A stretch of 60,000 nt of DNA. Origin: Membranipora membranacea (lineage: Eukaryota; Bryozoa; Gymnolaemata; Cheilostomatida; Membraniporidae). A program made the translations under genes and the position numbers. Shown here piece by piece: positions 10,116 to 22,747 of this stretch. A model generated the notes under the pieces. The model saw nothing but the letters and a program-made list of their open reading frames with translations. It made no database searches and was not told the origin of the DNA. The DNA lies in assembly GCA_914767715.1 (NCBI GenBank), contig OU612072.1, forward strand, positions 19,594,001 through 19,654,000. Direction: 5' to 3'. Each line of letters opens with the position of its first letter. Within the stretch, counting starts at the first letter, position 1.

Positions 10116-12567
10116 ATCTATACACAGCTTGTTATGGCGCAAACTCAAACGTTTTCAGTGAAATTAATATCGATTACATACAGGATTATATATAGACACT
10201 GTTTCAGAAGACTACAGCTAGTTGATCGGAACCCTATGTTTCTATAATCTCACTCGATACCCAACTAGAATACTCTAGTTCAAATTCTTGTTATTACACA
10301 CATTGCCATACAAGACGTTCACTCTGGATTTTTGACATTTCAGTTTATTTGCCTGTCTGTGCAGCTTCTGTTTAAAAATAATATGGACAACAGTTCCTTA
10401 TTAGGGAGGACCACAACCAAATGTTTTAATACAAGGGATTTTACTCGAACAAATTGGAATTTTGTAGAAGAAAAAGAAGCAACAAAATCTTTTATGACTT
10501 CACTCCAACATTACTTTTGATGCAAATTTCGAACACTTGAAAAAGAAGTTTCACCCTCATGATGATGCGAGCACTCCATTCAATTGTTCACCAAAACTTG
10601 ATGGCTGACTTATGATATAGTTTTTTATCCCCGTTTGATTAATGGATTGGAGTTCTTTGGGTCACTCAAGTGATGGCCGCGATGATCAACCCATCCATCA
10701 TATCTGGTGTAACACGACTCGTGTTGTCATTACCCATTTACTTTTGATCTGTATTCTACTACTGTTTAAAATACAATGCATTTACCCACATCAAGCAAGT
10801 AAAGAATTCAAAGACTTTTTTATGTAAAAACAAACTGCTAATTCAATTTCCTAGATAAAGTTCATAGTTACTGTACTGGAAACAACAATCGCTGGTCTTG
10901 AGCGACATAGTGCTAATTGTCGCCTTTGTCAAACTGAGATAGTTGGCATTTCGTGTTAAAATGTATATAGTACAGGAAATTTTCATTCATGTAGCTTATT
11001 TAACCATTTGCGTTTTGTATTTTGGTTTTGGTCCACTTACAAGAAACAATCTCAGGAAAAAAAAATGGTTTTAACTACAATGATTTGGTTGCGCTAAGAA
11101 AATCTCATCAAAGACAGATGTCCTTGATGAGTACTGGTACTGATTTTTCAACTATTTATATACTTCAAACTATGGAGCAGGACCCTGACTATTCCATAGA
11201 GATCAAATTTTGAAAACAATTTTCGGGTAATAACTTTTTAAATAGCAGTCAACTGCATACGCAGCAACCGGCTACTATGATGCACATCTTAGATTTCTTT
11301 AGGTAAAATTTTATAGACTTTATGTGTCACCGGTAGAATTTGATAGTCTTCAAAAGTTTTCATGTCTTCTGCTGATTGGCTATCGTTTTTTACAAACTTT
11401 TTACATACGCGACACAGTGTGAGATTCCGGATTACGGAGTCACCACTCTCCGCGACTGAGATCTGTGCTCATGAGCTCGGTGTGATGATTCTCACTATGT
11501 GACACTGACTTATTTACATGCGATCTCCTTTGATTCGATTAGACACTTGACTCAAGAGCATGCCTTTTAATTCTTATCAAGTTTAACATCAAACGCAATT
11601 CAACTTAAACAATGCATGTCTTATTTCAACAAGTTATACTATCTAGTTAATGATGCCATGCATGCTCAATTTAATTCATTTAACTAAATTAGTTGATGAT
11701 ATACATAATCCAACTAGATGTTATACTGTGCCATTATCAAATAATAAGGCAAGTTCTATTTCCCTATAAATATCACTAACGTACAATATATGAAAATATC
11801 ATGATAACAACTTGTAAAACTTTCATGTTTAAAAAAACTGACCTGTCTCCAAATGAAGTTGCAAACGAAGAGAGGAGCTGCATGTGGACCAGATGGTCGC
11901 CAAACAGATCAATCATGCTTTTCCATTGGTGAACCATGCTCTTATATAGCATGGTTCCGGACACATTAAGAAACTGATGACGCTCATCAGTAAACAAACA
12001 CAAGAAAAACAACAAAACACATCTGCCCCAAGAGTGGGTTGATCGGTCCTAAGAGTGGGTACAGATATTAAAATTAGCACTTTGATTTAATTCAGTTGCC
12101 TTTGATCGATGTTCACTTTGATTCAGTTAACTTTGATCTGGGTTAAATGTCCTGTCTGTCACTAGTGTGTCCTCGAGTCGAGTTTGAGTGTACTGATGAT
12201 GATGCTGGCTAAGATATTTGATGTTGATATTGTGTCTGATGTTGGTATAGAAAATTCTCCTGTTTGCTGCTGTAGATGTGACAGCAGCGGCACACTTTTT
12301 TGATCACATATAAGCTTTTGATGTACGATGCTAAGTACATACATAATTTTTGTAAGTAGCTGGTATGATTGTTCCACAAAAGTTTTGTCTTACTACATGG
12401 GGGTTAAAATGCTGACATTTGAGAAAAAATATTTCTTCAGGCATTTGGATTGTGGGGTGTTCACACATAAGACATTAGCATTGAACTAAGAAAAAAACAG
12501 AAAGAAACTACCAGCATTGAGTTGATGGCTTGCCCTTGGATAATAGCAATTGTGAGAAAATGGCAAG
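10116..12567. other. Long stretch without a recognised gene
   Basis: Only short open frames occur. One at 11022-11213 (+, 63 codons, containing KKNGFNYNDLVALRKSHQ) has protein-like composition and could be a transposase scrap, but I cannot assign it. Near 12030-12140 there are partial repeats of CACTTTGATTCAGTTAACTT-like sequence. Nothing else stands out. Confidence 0.4.
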
Positions 12568-12890
12568 CGGGAGGAAGTGGATTGTCGGTTAAGGGTATGA
12601 TTTTATGATCCAGTTTGAATTCCCGGCACCGGCAGTCATATCTGATTTGGCACTGGCAAGCCATTCACCCTAGCCACGTCTGTTCCGATCAGGACCATAA
12701 ATACAGGAGGTCAACTGTGTGGTTGCATGCAGTATAAAGATCCCCATCTGCTTCTTCGAAAAAAAGAGTAGCCGACTATGGCTGGCTAGAGTATAAGGAA
12801 CTACCCCAAACAAGCCACCTGAGCTTAAGGGGGCCCGTAAATAGGGCGGTCAAATAAGACCTAGCACATAGAAAGAAAAAAAAAGAAAAT
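12568..12890 (+). mobile_element. tRNA-derived SINE (family 2), plus orientation
   Basis: The head has a tRNA-like promoter: GTCGGTTAAGGGT as A-box region and CAGTTTGAATTCCCGG as B-box region. The body holds AGTATAAAGATCCCCATCT and GGGGGCCCGTAAATAGGGCG, and the end is an A-rich tail at about 12871-12890. The reverse complement of 52257-52567 aligns along the full length, which defines the ends. The minisatellite begins immediately after the A-rich tail. Confidence 0.7.
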
Positions 12891-13145
12891 ATCTTGGTAG
12901 GAAATTACCCTGTTCGAAAAATGTCTCCTTGGAAAACGGCACTGTGGGAATTTGCCTTGGTGGGGAAACAGCTAGGTGGGAAAACACTGTGGTGTGAAAA
13001 CGGATTGCTGGTAACGCGTCCTGGTGGGATCATTAATATGTGTGAAAGCTTCCTGGTGAGAAAACAGTTTGGTGGGAAAAAGTTCCGAAGAGGAAATGGT
13101 TTGGTGGGAAAAAGTTTTGATGGGATAAAGAGAGGTGGGAAAATT
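12891..13145. repeat. Degenerate minisatellite, GGTGGGAAAA-type units
   Basis: About 14-16 imperfect units (GGTGGGAAAA, GGTGAGAAAA, GATGGGATAA and similar) recur every 16-20 bases. This is the reverse complement of the array at 6244-6540. The long frames it creates on both strands are repeat-driven and not taken as genes. Confidence 0.75.
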
Positions 13146-13375
13146 GCCGGATACCATAGAAGCACCAGATGAGTATATTTGACATGATTCCCACTATGTG
13201 ATGTTTTACTTTGACTGATAACTCAATCCAAATTACGTAATCCCAAACTCTTTTGGAACTCCAGAGGCCATAGCCAATTTTATCAGATAAATGAAAAAAA
13301 CACATAGATACATGCATACAACAAAATCTTTTGTTTAGTGAGGGCTTTGCAACATAAATCAAGGTCTGATTTTAC

Positions 13376-13850
13376 ATAATCCAATTGGTTTTACTCTTTT
13401 ATTTGCTCATTTGCGTCATTTGCGCCCTCTCTCTTCTCTTGGGAGATAGACCCTTACCACTTTTGGTCTTGAGTGTATCTATTGTCTAAATTTTTCTTAT
13501 AGTTAAATTTCTAATTTTTGATTTATTTACAGTCCAGATAGTTATGCAGGTGGCGTACTCCTTGGTCGCAACTGCCCATTTATTGATTGCTTTTACCGAA
13601 TCCCCTGCATTAGGTACCTGTTATAATCTTTTGCTGTAGTACCCTTCCCCATCACCCTCACCTTCATATGCTGCATTTATCTCTCCTCCATGTCTATACA
13701 ACTGCTTTTCCAGGACTCCAATTATTTTTTCCATCTATAGCAGAAAATTCTATTAATATTGTCATTGTTATTCAACATAACGAGATATGCACTTTTTATT
13801 TAATGTGCTATGGGAATTAGGTAGAGTAGACAGTAGTGCCCAGTGATATA
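13376..13850 (+). repeat. Block upstream of the 14.8 kb gene, duplicated upstream of the 56 kb gene
   Basis: It shares TGATTTTACATAATCC, TCTCTTCTCTTGG, TTTTGCTGTAGTA-like and TTTAATGTGCTATG-like landmarks, in order, with 54829-55235. Both blocks lie about 0.9 kb before the start codon of a family gene, so the duplicated unit reached well upstream. A 123-codon minus frame at 14188-13817 overlaps this region but is not conserved and is not called. Confidence 0.45.
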
Positions 13851-14547
13851 TTTATGGATAAAGAGAGGATATCTGCAGATTCGGTTTGGGATATATATTT
13901 TAGACTTATTGCGAACAGGGAGGGTATGGGAGGGAAACAAGAGCACTCTCCCATAGAAATTCTTTTGGTATTGAGACTGAGGGCGTTTTGGTACATACTA
14001 GAACCCATATGCCAATTGACAAAAACTGAACTGTCATCAATATAATAAGAAAATATGCATAGAGTGAGTAAAGTAGAAGTGTACTTAATTACCTTACTTT
14101 TTGATAAAGCAGATGAATCGGAATCGGAAAAGAGTGAAATTAAAGTTAAAAGAGTAGAGCTGGCAGCCCTGCATATCTGACCCTTCACAACATTATATAG
14201 GTGATATTATAAATAGAGTTAAAAGTTTAGGAGATAAATAATTATTTTCTAACTTTTCAAGCTGAAATGAATTTCCTTGCTTTTTGTACACAGACAGACA
14301 GGTGTAAAAGTAAGGCTTTTTACATCAGTTTTTTTGTGAGCTCATACTGCAACAACACCAATAAAAGAGTTCTTAGCTATCCACTGGAGTGTTGATTCTG
14401 TTGGGTCCTGAATCAAATTGAAAGGATATCTCCTTTTACTTATATTCGGTATTATATAGCAACTAAGGAAGATAACTCTTACAAACAAACCTTGTTTATC
14501 ACGAACAAAGTCTGTAGTCAATAAACTTTTGCGGTGAAATTACTGAG

Positions 14548-14715
14548 ATCTCGCAGCTGTTAATATCTTGACGTTGTCAATTATCAACAGGACAAACAAT
14601 GAAAAGTCTGAATGTGTAATGTTGTGACATGACAGTATGACCTGAGAAGAAGTGTTGGTTATGTCGTTTATTTGTGTTTTAGTTAACATGCGCTACTTGT
14701 CTGGCAAACTAAATA
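14548..14715 (+). promoter_or_regulatory. Conserved proximal promoter / 5' UTR block of the 14.8 kb gene
   Basis: This roughly 170-base block aligns with 55855-56020 before the 56 kb gene and with the minus strand at 28470-28330. Shared elements in order: CAGCTGTTAAT; a CAAACAAT box; TGTTGTGACATGAC (14620-14633, about 140 bases before ATG); TGACCTGAGA; and CTACTTGTCTGGC (14693-14705, about 70 before ATG). Variants of the last two main boxes occur before the minus-strand copies as well. No TATA box is obvious. The promoter role is inferred from position and conservation. Confidence 0.5.
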
Positions 14716-14766
14716 ATGGTTAGAAAGAAATCATTCACCTTCAAATATAATTGCATAAAGAAGATT

Positions 14767-16812
14767 ATGAAGCTAGAATTCATGGTCATCAATCTAGTAA
14801 TTTTACTGGGTATCGGAGGAAACAATCGATATGTATGGAGTTACCAGGGGCCTCAAGGAGTAAAATTCACGTACAAACCTTCTACATCTTTTTATGAAGG
14901 GCAACCATTCGAGTAAGTGACAATTCATGCCAGATGCAAAAAAAACTTGATGTTCACGCATTTTGTTTTAGGTCTGTCAAGTTATCTTCAGATAAAAAAA
15001 GGCCTAAGAGCAAAATTTTGTCATGTCAACATATCAGTCAATCCTGGAAGACAGTAAAGTTGGAATCATGTATGTCACTACAAAAGTTGGTATTAATATG
15101 TGTGGTTGCCAAGATTTAGAGCGTAATTTTGCAGAAGAGAGACAACCCCTACATTTTTATCCATACCTTCCATATAGCTCTGATGTTTATATGTCATCTA
15201 CCAATTTGTTCTGCTGTTACTTGCTACTGTCCGTGGCGGTGAAACTTGCATAGATAAACACAATTATTTCTTTGGTTTACTGCCCAACTGATTGAATCTG
15301 AATTCATTACCAGGCTAGAATAAAACTGTGCTCATATGAATCAGGTTATAATATTAATTACATATTAGATATGATATAGTTGATTAGATTTCTGGTATAC
15401 CAATGAATTTTTAAAATTTGTAGGTTCACTTGTGATGCCGGGACAGGTAACAGTACAAGCTATAAGGATGCTTTACCAATAAACAAACCAGAATCAATTT
15501 ACTTAAAATTCTTCAGTAAAGATTCAGGGACATATAAAACGAAAGGTTGTCAGTACAAGGGGGATCCACGAGAAGCTTCAGTTCGAAGTGGACCACAAAT
15601 TTCTCAATGGAACAACCTTACCTCAGATGAGTGCGGGAACAGAGACCAAAAGCTTGATAAAATCACCATAACAGGAAATATCACTAAAGCCATGCAGAGA
15701 GAATATTCAAATTTTAGTTGCATTGCAAACTACAGGATCGTTGGATACAACACATTCAAATATAACAATTATCCCGTAATCAAATATTCCAAACATCAAG
15801 AAACTTTGAACACCATCCCGGATCTGAAGTTAGCTCCACAGAATCTCACATTGAGCCTCAGTGATGTGGTTGAGGAAGGAAAAAGGTTCAACTTTTCGTG
15901 TGAATCTGTTGGAGCAAAACCTAGCTCCAGATACACCTACAGTAAGTTTAAATATTGTGTTAAATTCTAATTTATATGTATGAGACACTTATAATACCAC
16001 CCACTAGTCTAAATATTATGAAGGGAGCCTGTCCACATTAGCTGTTGATTTGGGGAAAGTGACAACCCAATATTGTTTCGAAGCGCCCGAAAACATAACC
16101 TTCGATTTTAAATGTTTTAAGGATGTTTCATGTTATCATTTAGACCCATACTTCAAGGAAATGAAAATAACTAATGTCTTTACAGCAGCAATAAGTATTT
16201 ATCACCAAAAAAAGCCTTGCAATTATGTGATTACGTTGTTTTGTTGCAGAGGTTCAGAGAGTCAGTGGCAAAGTGTTCTTAGACCTTAATGATACTTCCT
16301 ATGAGCCTATCAGACCAGACAGGGAAGGAATTAACATTTCGTGTACCGACAAGACCCATATCAATTTCCCTGGGTCTAAATCGAATATTATCAAATGGAT
16401 GCTTTTGATGCCTCAATATGTTGAGTTCAAGGACAGCATTGGGAAAGAGATAGTAAAAACTATCAGCTTAGAAAAGTCAACTGCACCGCCATTTATTCAT
16501 CTCTCCTGTGATATATTCATTAGCTCAAAAGGCTTAGGTTATGTATGGTATTTTAATGGATTGGAGCTGACAGAGAAAAAGGATAAAGTGGCGATAAATC
16601 TAACTACATCTGATATCAAATATGGAGATAAAGCCGACTGTAAAGTGGGCTTTGCAGGTGGTCAAGCATCTAAGCAATACTCATGGATATTTAGAAAACA
16701 ACTACCATGGCTTCCAATAGTTTTGGGATTGGTGGCTGTTGTTGCTGTTGTAGTTGTTGCTTTTTCCCTTCTATTATTTTACAAATACCACAGCCACCAG
16801 GCGTACCAATAA
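14767..16812 (+). CDS. Three-Ig type I membrane glycoprotein, complete gene (copy B, 408 aa)
   Basis: Exons are 14767-14912, 15424-15941 and 16250-16812. Junctions are GA|GTAAGT..TTTGTAG|G (phase 2) and ACA|GTAAGT..TTGCAG|A (phase 1), giving exactly 409 codons. The start MKLEFMV is chosen over an in-frame ATG at 14716 because it begins the signal peptide and matches the 56 kb paralog. Ig1 (about residues 32-130) carries FTCDAGTG, GCQY, DECGNRD and NFSC. Ig2 runs from FNFSCES (exon 2) to GINISCTD (exon 3). Ig3 has HLSCDIF, VWYFNG and DKADCKV. The transmembrane helix is at about 373-398 and the tail is only about 10 residues (KYHSHQAYQ). There are many N-glycosylation sequons (NLT, NFS, NIT, NIS). 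I do not recognise a named family; a surface receptor or recognition role is inference. Confidence 0.9.
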
Positions 16813-17830
16813 ATACCATACAACCAAGATGCAATCCTTAGCCACAAATGAACTGCCCCTCACAAAGAGGTGAAAACAGAACTGACTCGAAGGCCATGAC
16901 ACCTGCTGATTAGACACTCTACACACCAGAGGATACATATACACTGCTACAGCAACAGTACAATCATACTCAACAACTGCGATAAATGGAAGATCAACAT
17001 ATCAACAAAATTATGTATTTAACTAACACTATTTGAATCCAGCAGCAAGACCTGCAACCAAATAGGCAACACCTAAACAGCAGACAACCCAGTGACCAAA
17101 TATGTAACAAACCAGACAAAGAAGTGTAAATTACGTGAAAATTTACCCTCAAGCTCTGACTTTATTGCGCCTGTCACTGATATAAACAGCTGTTTTAGTG
17201 CCAGCCTTATTTTTCCATGTCAGTCTTGGGTTTGAGCTCATGTAAGGAGCTTTCAGAAAATATCATAACTAAGTTGACAGTTTTATTTTTCAGACCTAGC
17301 TAATGTCATCATTCAAATACTCTTCGTTTTGAAATTAAAAGATATTCTTTGTTTTATGTTTGTTTAGTTTTTCAAGAGTTCAACTGCTCAAGTGTTCAAC
17401 AAAAACAAATCTCTTGATATCGATAATCCGGCTTTACTAGTCATTGTTCGAGCACCTTTGTTTATCACCTGCAGGATTATATTGCCTCTGCCCATGCAAA
17501 AGCTAACAGCAATATCAGTGAAAGTTTTTCAAGCTTAAACATGATGATGATGATGAGGATGTGTTTATTTGTCTCATCAATTAGAGAAATAAAATGCTTC
17601 ATGTGAGTGCTCTCTTGTTAAAAGTATGGACGGTAAAATAAATGGATAAAAATTCATATAAAATGACAATCAGACAATCTCCAAATAAACAATTAATCCT
17701 TACATTATATTTATCAGATATTCCCCATGCAACAAATAGTGATAAATGTCCAGCAATTAATCATCGTCAAGCTTAGGTGGTTGTGTTTCAAAAGGTTATC
17801 AGAAAATGGTATAATAATAGTTTTTATAGA
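16813..17830 (+). repeat. Conserved 3' flank of copy B, with relic of a longer tail
   Basis: This aligns with 472-1078 plus 3265-3570 (copy A) and with the flank of the 19.9 kb copy. Near 16890-16990 another frame still reads MTPAD and LLQQQYNHTQQL, matching the longer tails of other family members. A segment of about 150 bases at 17537-17690, containing ATGATGATGATG and an AATAAA, is absent from copy A. From 17831 to 18430 I see nothing beyond an ATA/TAA microsatellite-like run near 18035. Confidence 0.55.
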
Positions 17831-18430
17831 TAAGAAATCGGGGTCATTCTTGTTAGCATGCTTTTTGCATTTAATAATCGAAGCGAATAAAATATAATCT
17901 ATTATAGCCACAATTTCTAAAATTGCAAGATGCATACCCGTTTGTGTTGACTAAATAAGCCATCTCAAAATTACAAGGAAGATCTTTCCGAATCCACAGA
18001 GTCAGTATATTGTGGAGGCATGTGTCATGTGAGATTATAATAATAATAATAACTATTCCCTTCATGGTTACACTAGCTTGCCATGCACTTCTAGTAGCTT
18101 GGCTCAGGAGGCTCTACTGGTCATGGAGCAAGTCAATTAAATTGTATAAAACTCAACCACTTTCTCAACAATCAAATGTTTGACAAAGGTGAAAAAACCT
18201 TTATGAACATGGAAATTACAACTAAACTACACATGAATAAAAAATCTTGTTGAAATATTAAACATTGAAATAAGATGGGAAACCAATCAAAAGCAATTGT
18301 GCCTTAGACTTATTTCCACATTTAATGTTGAATGATGAGATTTTCTGCTAAATTACTGAATCAGAATCAGCACCATCGATAATTTATTTCATGATCAGAA
18401 TATTTTGTAAAATGTAGTGGTCACCGTTGG

Positions 18431-18990
18431 TCACCTTTTAGGGCCATGGTTCTGCGCGGGTGGCGGGTTTGTGCTTCCAAGTTCTACCAAACTCCTCCAT
18501 CGCACTCGATCTTCAGCATCTGATCCATCTAGATCAAGCCATCTAAGGTCTGAGTTCACCGTGTCACACCATCTTTGTTTCGGTCTACCCCTAGGTCGCA
18601 CTCCTTCGATTGTCATCTCTGACACTCAACGGATGTCGTCCTCACTTTCTCTCCGTCTAACATGCCCTAACACTGCATTCTCTTTCTCCTCATCAGATCT
18701 TTAATTGGCAATACGCCGGCCTCTGCTGTTATTTCTTCATTTCTCTTGTGGTCCTCTAGACTTATGCCCATACAATAACATAACATTCGCATTTCGCAGG
18801 ATGACATCTTATCCGCCAGAGATCCTGTGATTGGCCATGTCTCATTTCCATATAGCAGAGCTGGTCTGATAGCTGTTTTATACATCAGCAGTTTCAGCTT
18901 AGTAGGCATTTTCTTGTCACAGAGCACACCACTTATTCCAAGCCTAGGATATTCTCAGCTCTATCTCCTTGCGGCAACCTCCAACCTCCT
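18431..18990 (-). mobile_element. 3' end of a LINE ORF2 (RTE-like C-terminus), minus strand
   Basis: The minus frame 18927-18667 reads KLKLLMYKTAIRPALLYGNE, TWPITGSLADKMSSCEMRML and GISLEDHKRNEEI. After a frameshift, 18625-18431 continues with EGVRPRGRPKQRWCDTV and DLRWLDLDG. This is the usual order at the C-terminus of RTE-type RT proteins. The break between the two frames and the missing RT core mark it as a truncated relic. Confidence 0.75.
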
Positions 18991-19902
18991 CATTTGTAAA
19001 ATGTAGTATTGAAAATTGATAAGCTTTGGTTTTAACAGTATTAGGCTACCTGTAGCACATTATAATTGTACTTTTTGCATTTGGGACATAGGATTATTGT
19101 GCCTCATACATTGATTGAATTGAAAGCATGTTATAGAAGGGGCTTTGTTTAGACAAGGATGTATATCAAAGGCTAAGGTCTATGGTGTTTTGTGCAATCA
19201 TGAGCATACATCAGCCTACTTTTGAAAAATAGATTTACATGTTACACTTTGCTTGTATGCCACTTACAATGATGCAAAACTCGGCACATCTGGACAGCCC
19301 TATTCTAAGCAACCAAAAAGATTTGGAAGAAATCGGACTATCGGAAGTACGTGTGCGATACATTACTTTGTTAGTAACGGCCGCTTTTTATAGATTTCCT
19401 TGAAAAATATCATTTTTTTAAATATTTTGTGGCCCATTGGGTTGATATTGGTTTAATACATAATTATAAGTGGGTTTAATTCACCTATGATAAATAGACT
19501 TCCCTAGAGTGAAATTCAAAGTTTGGTCAGGAGGAGATAATCACCGAATTTAGCCAATAATTTTAATGAACTGAGTGGAGTTCTATTAAAGAGTAATATT
19601 GCCACAAATTCAGTTTCAGCCATCATAATACTTCATCCCTACCTGTGATGATGTTTTTCCCAAAGTCATAATGTCATTGTTTCTTTTAACAGGATGGTGA
19701 ACATTGATGTTTTTTTTTCGGATTATTTAGATCTCAAATGATGTGCTTCTGCTATTATGGCTGACCTTGCAAGCTGAAGTATATATGCCTCTATATGTCT
19801 TTTTGTATTTTACAGCAAAGCAAAATTGTCACAGCTTCGTTATTTGCATGTGCACATTATTTGTAGCGAGATTTTTCTCATATTCATTGCATCGTTGCAG
19901 AC
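18991..19902. other. Gene-free stretch before copy C
   Basis: I looked here for exons 1 and 2 of the broken copy that follows and found no EGQ-F, FTCEAG or KVQR-type sequence on the plus strand. Short open frames only. Confidence 0.4.
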
Positions 19903-20713
19903 ATCCCATATCAATTATCCAGGCTCTAAATCAAATATTATTAAACCGAGACATGTAAGGCCTCAGTACCTTGATTTCAAGGAGAGCGTTGGTAAGGAGA
20001 CCGTCAAAACTATCGTCTTAGAAAAACAAACACCACCATCAATACATATCTCTTGTGATTTATTTGTCAGTTCAGAAGCTTTAGTTTGTGTATGTTTTTT
20101 CAATGGATGAAAGCTGCAAGAGAAAAAGGAAGACTTACAGATAAATCTAACTATAACTGATCTAAAAAATGATGATAAAGCCTACTGTAAAGTGGGTTTT
20201 GGTAATGGTGAAACTTCTAAGCAATAGTCATGGTTATTAAGAAGCACCGAGAGTAAACAACTATCAAGCCTTCCCGTAATATTGGGATCTGTGGCTGTTG
20301 TTGTTGTAGTTGTTGCTATTTCCCTTGTAATGTATTGCAAAGGAAAACTACAGGCACCAAGCATACCAATAAACACTGCAGCATCAAGAGGCAATCCCTT
20401 AGCTACAAATAATTTGCAGATCAGTCTCGCTTCTACCCACCAAACCGAACTCCCACTATGATGCATCCATCAGAGGTTACAAATGCACTCCTACACCAAA
20501 ACTCATGTGGACAGCCTGAGGGGCAAGAGCGAGTCTTTGTCTTTCACACAGATGAGGTTTAACTATCAATATTTTACCCAGCAAGCAAGCAGCCAAACCA
20601 GCAACAAATTCAGCACCCAACCCAATAGCCAACACAGCGACCTAACCAGCAGACAGCTAAGCAACATAATATACAAAAGACCAGGCAGAGGAGAAATTAT
20701 AGCAAAAGCTTGA
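19903..20713 (+). pseudogene. Exon 3 relic of the Ig-receptor family with a tail ORF (copy C)
   Basis: The sequence starts at SHINYPGSKSNIIK, with the first part of exon 3 and all earlier exons missing. It continues through VKTIVLEKQTPPSIHISCDL and the transmembrane valine run. In-frame stops lie at 20108-20110 (after CVCFFNG) and 20225-20227 (TAG in SKQ-SWL). Copy A is the nearest relative. A separate open frame at 20483-20713 (76 codons) reads LRGKSESLSFTQMRFNYQYF and a Q/N/S-rich stretch ending EIIAKA. It aligns with the tail frame of the minus-strand relic at 34698-34510 and looks like the ancestral C-terminal tail. Confidence 0.85.
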
Positions 20714-22600
20714 TCTTTGACCTTCGACCTTATCGCTCATCTCATCGATATAAACAGTCGTGATGGCTGTTCTAGTATTGGTGTATTAGAGTTGTGGCTA
20801 CAGTGATGTGTGGATGAGTTTTATTTCACATCAATTTATTTGTGCCTTGGAATAAAAGCAAAGAGATCAGTGATAAAACAAAGATGCAAAATTGTGTGGT
20901 ATTACATTTATCTACCATTGAATGACATAAGTTATAGCGTATGATAATTCTCAAAGTCATACGCTGTGAAGCATCTATTATAAATCCAGGGAATTAAATG
21001 AATGACAAAATGACAAGTGCAAAACGTGTTTGATAGTGAACTTACAAATATTAGGAGGATAAATCCACCAATACGTAGAGCTGAGTAAATACTGATAGGT
21101 TATCTCAGACTGCCCCGATTATCTAAATAGAATAGTAGCCTAATTAATTATCAAGTAAATTGTAATGCCTTCAACAATCATGATTACATCAAATTGTGGA
21201 TCGGCATATGGAATACAAAAGAAACACAGAATGTGAATTAATAAAAAGCAAAACACATCGCCAGACTCACATCTTAACTATGCTCTGTGAATAATCAGAG
21301 TAGACGCTAATCATTACGATATCAGAGGTGACGACTAGTCGAGTGCGTTGGTGACGTTAGAGGGCTACTGGCATCCTATAACAAAAGTGCTTGATAAGTG
21401 AATGTATAATAAAACTCAGAAGATTCGCATTACATACAATTGACGAATCAATGAATATCATAGTAAATTTACAGCTGGAATAATTTCAACCTAGCACACT
21501 AAAAATACATGGGGTAAAATGTTTCTCGCCTAATAGTGCTGTCATAATAATGTTGGACGTTATAAAATACCCATGAATAAAGTTGGATGTAAATAATAAA
21601 GTGCCACAGAAATTGCTCAGCACTGGTGCCCTGCACAACCACTAGTGAAGAGCTTAGTCATGTTACAAATTTTAGCTATTTTCTGTATTACCATATGAAA
21701 AGAAAGCTGAGTGATTACATCTAGGATCATGTGGGGATGATTATAATGCTAGGTTATTATGTTTGAACAATAGTGTAATTATAATCCATCCCAAAACAAT
21801 GGCATCTGCTAAATTCTTCCATGTCAGTTTCAGGAGCTTTCCGAAAATGTTAAAAGTTTTTTTAAGACCTCGCTAGTGTCATTATTCAAATACTCTTCTT
21901 CTTGATATTAGAAAAATACTTTGTTTTGTGTTTCTTTTGCGTTTTAAGAGTCCAAGTGTACAAGTGTTTAACAAAAATACAATTATCAAATCCATATAAG
22001 ATGTTGAGTCTGTCCCAAAAAGTCCATTCCCTGATTTATCTTCCCATATTTTATTACCTCTCTCCAAACAAAGGCCAATGCCAGTGACAATTCTTCAATC
22101 TTCAACATATAAAGAATACTGCACACAGGTGTGTTTTTCACTCACCCCTATAGCAAGTTCTTTAGAGGTCTAAGCCCTGCCCCCCTGCAGGCTGCGATAT
22201 TTACTCGTTAGCAGCTGATTTAGCTTTGACAATCTAGCAAAAGTGAGCAATAAAACAATCCAATCGTTCAATTAACAGTTGTCATCACCATGATGTTTGT
22301 ATGATGTTTATGACAGGAATCATTGAAAGACTTAATAACATATTTATGACATGTTTATAATATACAATTGGCTGATAGCTCACCTTATGATTCTCTTTCT
22401 ATATCCTATATTTTTCTTCACTAGCTCATTTTTGTTAGCTGGTCTGTGGACAGCTTTAAAAAACAATCTCAAATTAAACAATCACTCATACTATGATTTT
22501 TATAAAATATTTACTATGAAAACAACAGTGATGAAGTCCAAAACTTAATCACCAACAATCTTAAGTGATGATGTGTTTCGAGGGGTTAAAAAAAATGGTA
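20714..22600 (+). repeat. 3' flank of copy C, interrupted by insertions
   Basis: The flank matches copy A and B flanks at 20714-20790, again at 21805-22100 (CTTCCATGTCAGTTT, GACCTCGCTAGTGTCAT) and at 22460-22600 (GAAAACAACAGTGATGA, AATGGTATCA). About 1.0 kb (20793-21800) and about 350 bases (22110-22460) are extra relative to copies A and B. No terminal repeats or genes were recognised in the extra pieces. Confidence 0.45.
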
Positions 22601-22747
22601 TCAGCAGGGTGTGCTAGTTTAGAAATTGGGGCTTAGCTGTAATTATTGAAGTTCAGGCGATATGATAAAACATTGAAGGCTGAAATATTTGGGGTTCAGG
22701 GTTCAAAGCTGATCAATTGGTTGAGAATATTTGGATGAGAGCCTGGA

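Noticed and set aside
11022-11213. A transposase fragment
   Set aside because: Composition is protein-like but 63 codons give no motif I can name; left as unassigned.
12894-13172. A 92-residue repetitive protein
   Set aside because: Same minisatellite in the other orientation.
13817-14188. A 123-codon minus-strand frame as a gene
   Set aside because: Low-complexity S/I/L-rich composition, no motif, and the frame is not kept in the duplicated upstream block of the 56 kb gene.
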